DNA from: Armatimonadota bacterium | GTDB lineage: Bacteria; Armatimonadota; JAAZEB01 | Direction: 5' to 3' | DNA: 19,424 nucleotides | Assembly (NCBI GenBank): GCA_012841485.1 | Contig: DUUU01000476.1 | Location: 1-19,424 of the forward strand | Notes under the pieces: model-generated | What the model saw: the letters and a program-made list of their open reading frames with translations, nothing else | The model's database searches: none | What the model was told of the DNA's origin: nothing | Shown: piece after piece, positions 13,882-19,424 of the stretch | How the letters are laid out: the number at the start of each line of letters is the position of its first letter | How positions within the stretch are numbered: the stretch's first letter is position 1 | Made by a program: the position numbers and the translations under genes

Positions 13882-16680
13882 TTACTGCAAGCTGCGGATC
13901 ACCAATGCAACGCCCAGCAGGTCGAGGATGGTATCTTGTAGCTTGCGCTGCACCGGCGGCTGAATAATCTGGTGCTTGGAGGCCACGACGATCACGTCGC
14001 CGGGATCGACCGTCTTGCTATCCGCCAGGCGGCGCACCCCACCGGTCACCTTGATGACCACGCTTCGCTTGAGGTCGGCATCCGGGGCACTTCCCCCGGC
14101 CAGGTTGATGTACTCCCGCGCGCTACGTCCGGCGTTGTGGAAGACTGGTCCCGGCGACTGCACTGCGCCCAGCACCTGAACCACATCGCTGCGCCGTGGC
14201 ACCTCGATCACGTCTCCATCGCAGAGGCGCACCTTGCCCAGGCGGCTGACATACGATTCCCGGTCCTCCAGATGGAAGCTGATGCGGGTGTTGTTCGGCA
14301 TTCCGGTGAGCTGTCTTGGCGAGACGAGCAGCACCTTCTCCGTCCGGTTTGCACCCCCCAAGAGTGGCACGCCGGAACCGGACTGCGTCTCCAGCACCTC
14401 GACGTTTGTTCCATCCGTCGTGCCCTTGCGCGTCGGCAGAAGCTGATCCATCGTCTCCATCACGGTGCGGATCTGCTCGGAGGTAGCCAGCGAGAGCATC
14501 TTCTCCCTCGTTCGCGTCAGGGACATGCCGAAGGGATCCGCGTCGTCGGCAAAGCCGCCGGCGCGCTTCATCAGCGACTCCAGGTCTTCACCTTCATAGA
14601 GAAGCGCATAGGTGCCCGGGCGGCGGAAACGCCCGCGGAGTTCCACCCTGCACGGTTGGGTTAGCTTATCATCGCGGCGTGGCAGCGAGATCATCATCCC
14701 CGGCTCGATGGGCACCGGCTCCTGCTTCCCGCTCATCACGTCGGCGAGGGCGTAGGTCTCGATCTTGGTGCGCTTTTTGGAATCCTCATCCAGGACGGGC
14801 GCAGCCACCTCCACGATACCGGCGGCCTGCGGCGTCGGCCCCCCGGCGAGAAGAAGAAGGTCATAGAGCGTCAGGCCCTCATACGAACGATACTCACCCG
14901 GATGCTGCAACTCACCGACGACGGTCACCTTATCAAAGCGGAACTCGACGTCTTGCTGGCGGTAGATCACCAGCCGGTCACCATCCTGCATCACCGGGTT
15001 TTCCGCCGGGTCTCCGTTCAGCGCGGCCTCCGGCGCGAGCCGGACAATCTGAAACTCGTTGGGTCCGATGCGCCGATAGAGATGCGCCACCCGCTTCGAA
15101 GCGTCTTGCAGCACGCCGCCCGCCGCGAAGAGCAGGTCCGAAACCCGCATCCCATCGCCCACACGATACGTGGCGGGATGCTTGACCGCGCCCTCGACCG
15201 TCGCCAGGGGGACAATCTTCTTCTCATCCGCCTCGTAGACGACGATCTCATCCAGATCGAGAAGCGGAACATCCTCCGCCTTTCCATCCAGGAGATCCTT
15301 CAGGGGTAGCGGAATGATGACGGGCGTGCCATCCGGGAGGCAGCGGGTCAGATCGGCGCGTTCCCAGTAGGTGCCAATCCGCGGTCGCGCCTCCAGAAGA
15401 AGCGCCTTCGCGGTAGGCGTGCGCTGCAACGAGTAGTCGCCCGCGAAGGAGACGTTTCCGCGGATTGAGACGCGCTCGCGCACCTGACGGGTCACATTCT
15501 CCAGCGTGAGGATGTCGCCATCACGAAGGAGCATGTTATCGGCATGCGTCTCATCGGCCAGCAACGCGTGCGCATCGAGGGTGCGCTCTACGCGCCGCCC
15601 GCCCTCAAAGCGCCGGAAGCGAAGGATGCGGGCATAGGCAGAGGCCTTCATCCCGCCCGCCAGGCGGATTGCATCAGCAACCCGGTCCCCTGGCATCACC
15701 TCGTAAATCGCGGGGCGGACCACCTCTCCCCCGACGACCACGCGCGCTCCCGCGATGGGGAAGAAGACCACATCCTGATCTTCGAGCATGACCTCCGCAT
15801 TGAGCGTCCCTGAGTTGAGGAACTGGTAGAGATCGACCTCGGCGACCAGCTTGTTGCGCCGGCGCAGCGCCACCTTGCGCAGCGTTCCCTCGGGAGAGGC
15901 CCCGCCGGCAGCATAGATCACGTTGAACAGGTTGGACTCCGCTTTCACCGTATAGCGCCCGGGCCGCCGGGCCGCCCCGGTGACGAAGACCGAGATCGTG
16001 CGCGTCTCGATGAGATCGGCCGAAAAGCTGACGTTCTTTAGCTGCTCGCGCAGGCGCTTGCCCAGGCGCTGCCGGAACTCTTCGCGCGTGATTCCGTGGG
16101 CGCTCACATCACCGATCCCCGGCACCACCACCATGCCATCCTCGCCCACCTCAGTCTCGTGGGTCACCTCGGGCACCGCAGGCGCCCAGTAGCGGATGCG
16201 GAGTTTATCGTGTTTCCCCAGGCGATAGCCGGCCGGGATGGGCACATCGGGCGCCACCGTGAAATCAGCGGGAGCCGCGGCAAAGAAGTCCATGCCATAG
16301 GGCTTCAGACGGTCGGCATCGGCCGCAGGCTGTGGCATCCCCTCGCTCGTCGGAGCCGCCGGAAGCCACTGGCGCGCCGGCGATTGAGCGTTCTCCGGCA
16401 AAGGAGAGGTACGAGGAGCAGGTGCTGTCGCCGTCGGGCCCTGCTCGCCCGCGGCCGGCGCAGACGTCGCCGGACTCTCCGCTCCGGACGGCGCGCCTGC
16501 CTCGGCCGCCAGCGTGATGCCAGGGCGCGCGATGCCCAGCGCCACCGCCAGCACCACCGCAGTGGCAAGGGCCACTACCTCGAGGGGGCGCCGCTGTCTG
16601 CTTGCCAGGCGCCCGAACCAACCGCGATCACAGACGGAATAACTCAACAAGCGCTTCAGTGAAGAACGCCTGATCCCCAT
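13882..16680 (-). CDS. Wza-like polysaccharide export protein with about seven SLBB repeats
   Basis: The protein has 932 residues, more than twice the length of a typical Wza (~380). A hydrophobic signal segment at ~34-52 is followed by a Pro/Ala/Ser-rich stretch (~60-115). The poly-export domain begins near IPAGYRLGKHDKLRIRYWAP. Then come about seven SLBB-like units, recognised by recurring G-x-V-x-x-P-G-x-Y and L-x-x-A-G-G patterns: for example VTGAARRPGRYTV, VGGEVVRPAIYEV, VEGAVKHPATYRV, VVGELQHPGEYRS, LRGRFRRPGTYAL, VLGAVQSPGPVFH. The protein would form the outer-membrane/periplasmic channel for an exported polysaccharide. No lipobox Cys follows the signal, unlike E. coli Wza. The C-terminal ~20 residues (DTILDLLGVALVIRSL) are hydrophobic. 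It is the first gene of a two-gene operon with the Wzz-like protein. Confidence 0.88.
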   Translation of the reverse strand: MGIRRSSLKRLLSYSVCDRGWFGRLASRQRRPLEVVALATAVVLAVALGIARPGITLAAEAGAPSGAESPATSAPAAGEQGPTATAPAPRTSPLPENAQSPARQWLPAAPTSEGMPQPAADADRLKPYGMDFFAAAPADFTVAPDVPIPAGYRLGKHDKLRIRYWAPAVPEVTHETEVGEDGMVVVPGIGDVSAHGITREEFRQRLGKRLREQLKNVSFSADLIETRTISVFVTGAARRPGRYTVKAESNLFNVIYAAGGASPEGTLRKVALRRRNKLVAEVDLYQFLNSGTLNAEVMLEDQDVVFFPIAGARVVVGGEVVRPAIYEVMPGDRVADAIRLAGGMKASAYARILRFRRFEGGRRVERTLDAHALLADETHADNMLLRDGDILTLENVTRQVRERVSIRGNVSFAGDYSLQRTPTAKALLLEARPRIGTYWERADLTRCLPDGTPVIIPLPLKDLLDGKAEDVPLLDLDEIVVYEADEKKIVPLATVEGAVKHPATYRVGDGMRVSDLLFAAGGVLQDASKRVAHLYRRIGPNEFQIVRLAPEAALNGDPAENPVMQDGDRLVIYRQQDVEFRFDKVTVVGELQHPGEYRSYEGLTLYDLLLLAGGPTPQAAGIVEVAAPVLDEDSKKRTKIETYALADVMSGKQEPVPIEPGMMISLPRRDDKLTQPCRVELRGRFRRPGTYALLYEGEDLESLMKRAGGFADDADPFGMSLTRTREKMLSLATSEQIRTVMETMDQLLPTRKGTTDGTNVEVLETQSGSGVPLLGGANRTEKVLLVSPRQLTGMPNNTRISFHLEDRESYVSRLGKVRLCDGDVIEVPRRSDVVQVLGAVQSPGPVFHNAGRSAREYINLAGGSAPDADLKRSVVIKVTGGVRRLADSKTVDPGDVIVVASKHQIIQPPVQRKLQDTILDLLGVALVIRSLQ

Positions 16681-16967
16681 AGAAAGACCACCCCTTCGGA
16701 AACACCGACCGAGAGCCCGCGGTTCATCCCCCTAGCGGCAGGGGAACCATCGAAGCTCCGGTGGCAGGCGACAAGCGTGGGGCTACAGCCCGAAAGGTCG
16801 CTCGTCTGCCTCAACTATCTTTGGCAGGTGCATACGGGATCTCCTTCTTCCCGCGCAAAAGAGGCATGCTGAAATGGGGATTGGCCACGATTCTGTGGCT
16901 CCGGCGCTGTGCGGCGCGCCCAGGCACCGGGAGGTTCGGAAGCGCGTCCTGAACCCCATTTCGCTAT
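16681..16967. other. Structured divergent intergenic region upstream of the export operon
   Basis: There is no gene. On the minus strand this is the leader of the Wza-like gene. It holds several inverted repeats: GGTT...CCCCT/AGGGG...AACC (16721-16748); an imperfect long stem, 16763-16777 with 16799-16810, closing over GGGC-TACA-GCCC (16780-16791); GCCAC/GTGGC near 16890; and GAAATGGGG (16871-16879) with CCCCATTTC (16954-16962). A weak minus-strand promoter, TTGCGC-17-GTATGC (16858-16830), is possible. No known riboswitch class was recognised. Confidence 0.4.
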
Positions 16968-16996
16968 TTGACGCCCCCGCTGAGGAGTGGTAGAAT
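16968..16996 (+). promoter_or_regulatory. Sigma-70-type promoter of the STAS-kinase gene
   Basis: TTGACG (16968-16973), a 17-nt spacer, TAGAAT (16991-16996). The expected transcript start is near 17003, giving a leader of about 9 nt to the ATG at 17012. The -10 box has the same sequence as at the radical SAM gene. Confidence 0.65.
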
Positions 16997-17011
16997 AACC
17001 GTGGTGACCCT

Positions 17012-17821
17012 ATGGGCGATCTGATAGCAACCGAGATGAAGGCACGAGAGCCATGGCGAGAGGGAGACCTCCTGGTTGTCCCGCTGGAAGGCGACCTGGA
17101 CTTGGAGACGGCTCCTGCTACGCGAGAGCGTCTCATGCGCCTGCTGACCCAGGGCCACCCGAATCTGATTGTCGATCTTCAGCACTGCTCCTACGTGGAT
17201 AGCAGCGGCGTCCTGGCACTGCTATCGGTTGCCGACCGCGCCGCCGAGTTGGGCGGTCGCCTCAGTCTGCGTCATCCATCGCGCACGCTGTGCCGCGTGC
17301 TGATCCTGACCCACGTTGCGGAGCGCCTGGGGGTGCCGGACGAGGTCGTCCCGCCGAAGCAACCGCGCTGCTTCCTCGATACAGGCGTGGGGCCATGGGA
17401 GGTGGCGCGCTTCGTCCTACCGGCCACGCCGCAGACGTGCGCGCTCGCCCGGCGCATCGTCCTCGCCGAAGCCGCCAGAGTGCCCCTCGCTAAGGAGGAC
17501 CTCGTAGACCTGGAGTTGGCAGTCGGTGAGGCTTTCGCGAATGCCGTGCGCCACGGCTCGCCACGCGGCGCGGAGGACCGGATCACGTTGCGAACCCTGC
17601 ACTCGGGCGATGCCTTCGTCGTCGAGATCACCGACCGCGGCCGGGGCTTCGATCGCTCGCAGCTGACACCCCCCTCTCCAGAGGAGATCCGGGAGGGCGG
17701 CATGGGCATCCTCTACATGGAGCAACTCATGGACGCCGCCACCTTCGAGTCGGGGCAGTGGGGCACGACCGTTCGTCTGACCAAGGCCTTGCCCCACTCC
17801 GCAGAACGCCCCCCGCGCTGA
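17012..17821 (+). CDS. STAS (anti-sigma antagonist) domain fused to HATPase anti-sigma-type kinase
   Basis: The protein has 269 residues. Residues ~18-110 form a STAS domain like SpoIIAA/RsbV. VDLQHCSYVDSSGVLALL carries the phospho-acceptor position in DSSG (Ser64 or Ser65). Residues ~130-262 form a GHKL ATPase of the RsbW/SpoIIAB type: N-box ELAVGEAFANAVRHG (E173, N177), G1 box DRGRGF (208-213), G2 box GGMGILYMEQLMD (229-241), and a final GTTVRL. In the usual partner-switching system the kinase binds a sigma factor or phosphorylates the antagonist; here both are on one chain. All ATP-binding motifs look intact. An alternative start is ATG 17036, but the N-terminus of the STAS domain fits either. 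No sigma factor or PP2C phosphatase gene is in the window. It ends 11 bp from the convergent nuoN. Confidence 0.85.
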   Translation: MGDLIATEMKAREPWREGDLLVVPLEGDLDLETAPATRERLMRLLTQGHPNLIVDLQHCSYVDSSGVLALLSVADRAAELGGRLSLRHPSRTLCRVLILTHVAERLGVPDEVVPPKQPRCFLDTGVGPWEVARFVLPATPQTCALARRIVLAEAARVPLAKEDLVDLELAVGEAFANAVRHGSPRGAEDRITLRTLHSGDAFVVEITDRGRGFDRSQLTPPSPEEIREGGMGILYMEQLMDAATFESGQWGTTVRLTKALPHSAERPPR

Positions 17822-17832
17822 ACGTCCCCTGG

Positions 17833-19347
17833 CTATCCACCGCGGAGGATCGGAATGCCACCCTCGGTCAGCGTGATCCCCGCCGCTTGGGCGAGCGTGA
17901 GCGCCGCCGTCGGGAAAAGCCCGAGGAGCACCACCAGCACGACGGCCATCAACACCGCCGCGCGCAAGGAGAGCGACCGCGAGAGCGCCTCCTGCTTCCC
18001 ATCGGCGCCCGAAGCTGCCGGAGCTTCCATATACATGTACCGGACCACGCGCAGGTAGTAGTAGAGCGAGATCACGCTCGTCAGCACCAGGAGGACGGCC
18101 AGACCATCGAGGCGCGCGCGTATCAGGGCGAGCAGGATGAAGAGCTTCCCGATAAAGCCCGCCGTCGGCGGCAGGCCCGCGAGAGAGATGAGGAAGAGCG
18201 CCATGGCGGCGGCGCTCCAGGGATGCCGTGCGGCGAGCCCTCGGTAATCCTCCAGTTCTTGCCGCTCCTCGGTATCACGGCCCACCACGAGGAGAAGCGC
18301 GAACGCCCCGATGCCCATCGCCGTGTAGACGAGACAATAGTAGAGCACGCTCCCCACGGCCGCGCTACCGGCGGTGTAGGCCGAGACGGCCGCCAGCACA
18401 TAGCCCGCGTGCGCGATGCTCGAGTAGGCAAGCATGCGCTTCAGGTTGGTCTGCGGGATGGCCGCCGCGTTTCCCAGCAGCATCGTCACGGCCGCCAGTG
18501 CCCAGAGCACCGGCTGCCAGAGGCTGGCCAGATCCGGGAAGCCGACGAAGAGGACGCGCATCGCCGCGGCAAACGCCGCCGCCTTCACCGCGGCAGACAT
18601 GAACGCGGTGACCGGCACCGGCGCGCCCTGGTAGACATCCGGCACCCAGGTGTGGAATGGCGCCACCGCGGCCTTGAAGCCGATCCCGACCAGGATCAGC
18701 GCCAGCCCGCCCAGGAGGAGCGCGTTTCCAAAGAGCCCGTAGTCGATGATGCGGCGCGCGATGGCCGCCAGGAAGGTCGTGCTCGTCGCCCCATAGACCA
18801 GCGCGATCCCGTAGATCAGGAATCCACTGGAGAAAGCGCCCAGCAGGAAGTACTTGAGCGCGGCCTCCGCAGACTCCGCGCGCTTGCGCGCCAGGCCCGC
18901 CAGGACGTAGAGGGCCACGGAGAGCACCTCATAGCTGACAAAGAGGGTGATCAGCTCTGCCGACGCCGCCAGCAGCATCATGCCCAGAAGCGAGAAGAGC
19001 AGCAACGCGTACAGCTCGCCCGCCGGAATCTCCTCGCGCTCGCCATGGCGCACCGAGAGGAGAATCGCCAGCAGCGCCGAGAGGAGGAAGACGCCATTGA
19101 AGAGAAGCGCGTAGAGATCCCGCACCAGGACACCCGAGAAGAGGCGTTGAGGCTCGGCGCCCCCCCCCCGGGTGATGGCGAGCACCACGGTGGCAAGCGA
19201 CGTGATGACCACCACCGCCGCCGTGCCGGCGACGAGGCGCCGCCGCTCCTTGCGCTCCCCCAGATCGAGCAGCAGCACGAGGATGGCGCCAAGCGCCACG
19301 ATCCACTCGGGAGTCAGCGAGGCAAGATCCTTCCAGGCCATACTCAT
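17833..19347 (-). CDS. nuoN: NADH-quinone oxidoreductase subunit N (complex I, antiporter-like)
   Basis: The protein has 504 residues, full length for the family, with about 14 hydrophobic helices. Conserved features of the proton channel are present: Glu140 in LFVSYEVLSVALYVL, Lys225 in GIGFKAAVAPFHTWVPDVYQ, a second Lys near 255 (SAAVKAAAF), and LKRMLAYSSIAHAGYVL. Together these identify the proton-translocating Mrp-like subunit rather than M or L. The start ATG 19347 overlaps the stop of the upstream gene as ATGA, which is typical of translational coupling in the nuo operon. nuoN is normally last in that operon, and here it ends against a convergent gene. The subunit works in the membrane arm of complex I. 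Confidence 0.93.
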   Translation of the reverse strand: MSMAWKDLASLTPEWIVALGAILVLLLDLGERKERRRLVAGTAAVVVITSLATVVLAITRGGGAEPQRLFSGVLVRDLYALLFNGVFLLSALLAILLSVRHGEREEIPAGELYALLLFSLLGMMLLAASAELITLFVSYEVLSVALYVLAGLARKRAESAEAALKYFLLGAFSSGFLIYGIALVYGATSTTFLAAIARRIIDYGLFGNALLLGGLALILVGIGFKAAVAPFHTWVPDVYQGAPVPVTAFMSAAVKAAAFAAAMRVLFVGFPDLASLWQPVLWALAAVTMLLGNAAAIPQTNLKRMLAYSSIAHAGYVLAAVSAYTAGSAAVGSVLYYCLVYTAMGIGAFALLLVVGRDTEERQELEDYRGLAARHPWSAAAMALFLISLAGLPPTAGFIGKLFILLALIRARLDGLAVLLVLTSVISLYYYLRVVRYMYMEAPAASGADGKQEALSRSLSLRAAVLMAVVLVVLLGLFPTAALTLAQAAGITLTEGGIPILRGG

Positions 19348-19424
19348 CTCAGCGCATCCCTCCCATACTCGGCGTCGGGTGCGACTCTGGCATCAGTCAG
19401 CCTTGGCGCAGTGGGCTGCGGCAG
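19344..19424 (-). CDS. C-terminal end of the upstream gene, probably nuoM (runs off the right edge)
   Basis: On the minus strand only one of three frames is open from the edge. It encodes 26 residues ending in AEYGRDALR and stops at TGA 19346-19344, inside the ATGA overlap with nuoN. The peptide is too short and polar to identify by sequence. The assignment to nuoM rests on the usual nuoL-nuoM-nuoN order. Confidence 0.5.
   Translation of the reverse strand: MPQPTAPRLTDARVAPDAEYGRDALR

Noticed and set aside
16681..16850. Cyclic di-GMP or cobalamin riboswitch before the export operon
   Set aside because: The conserved cores of these classes could not be found; only generic hairpins are visible.

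Overview
The window is 19.4 kb of GC-rich bacterial chromosome. The genes are ordinary bacterial ones: a fused radical-SAM/DUF2344 protein, NDH-2, NuoN, and a Wza-like exporter with a Wzz-like partner. The intergenic gaps are unusually rich in inverted repeats and dispersed repeats. Nothing here fixes the phylum. A deep-branching, envelope-complex lineage such as Armatimonadota or Chloroflexota is only a guess from gene content and repeat style.

Layout: (1) 1-470, the start of a minus-strand MFS transporter. (2) 818-3439, a radical SAM protein with its own promoter. (3) 3673-4593 (minus), an MshEN-like domain joined to a degenerate histidine-kinase-like module. (4) 4594-5207, a gap filled with hairpins and dispersed repeats. 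(5) 5208-10133, three plus-strand genes: NDH-2, a membrane-anchored protein of unknown function, and a six-hairpin-glycosidase-like protein. (6) 10149-12303, a phage-derived island. (7) 12354-16680 (minus), a polysaccharide-export pair: an SLBB-repeat outer-membrane exporter followed by a Wzz-type chain-length/co-polymerase protein. (8) 17012-17821, a STAS domain fused to an anti-sigma-type kinase. (9) 17833-19424 (minus), nuoN and the tail of the upstream gene, probably nuoM.

The most unusual part is 10149-12074. A MuF-type phage head-morphogenesis gene lacking its normal N-terminus has a C-terminal domain that resembles phage-associated nuclease/toxin domains. Just upstream lies an orphan copy of only the 3' part: the same 45 bp junction (43/45 identical), then a different toxin-like C-terminus. 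Each copy is followed by the same series of parts. First comes an inverted-repeat-bounded element of 78-90 bp that contains the stop codon. Next is a minus-strand promoter-like sequence pointing into that element. Last is a repeat that folds into two tandem hairpins, where most paired-arm differences between the copies keep the pairing through G-U wobbles. This looks like a duplicated, swappable toxin-tip cassette with homology on both sides. It resembles the orphan modules of Rhs/CDI polymorphic toxins, but in a phage head protein.

The respiratory genes (NDH-2, NuoN) and the envelope genes are housekeeping or surface functions. The STAS-kinase fusion and the pseudo-kinase point to partner-switching and signalling regulation, but the sequence does not show their targets.
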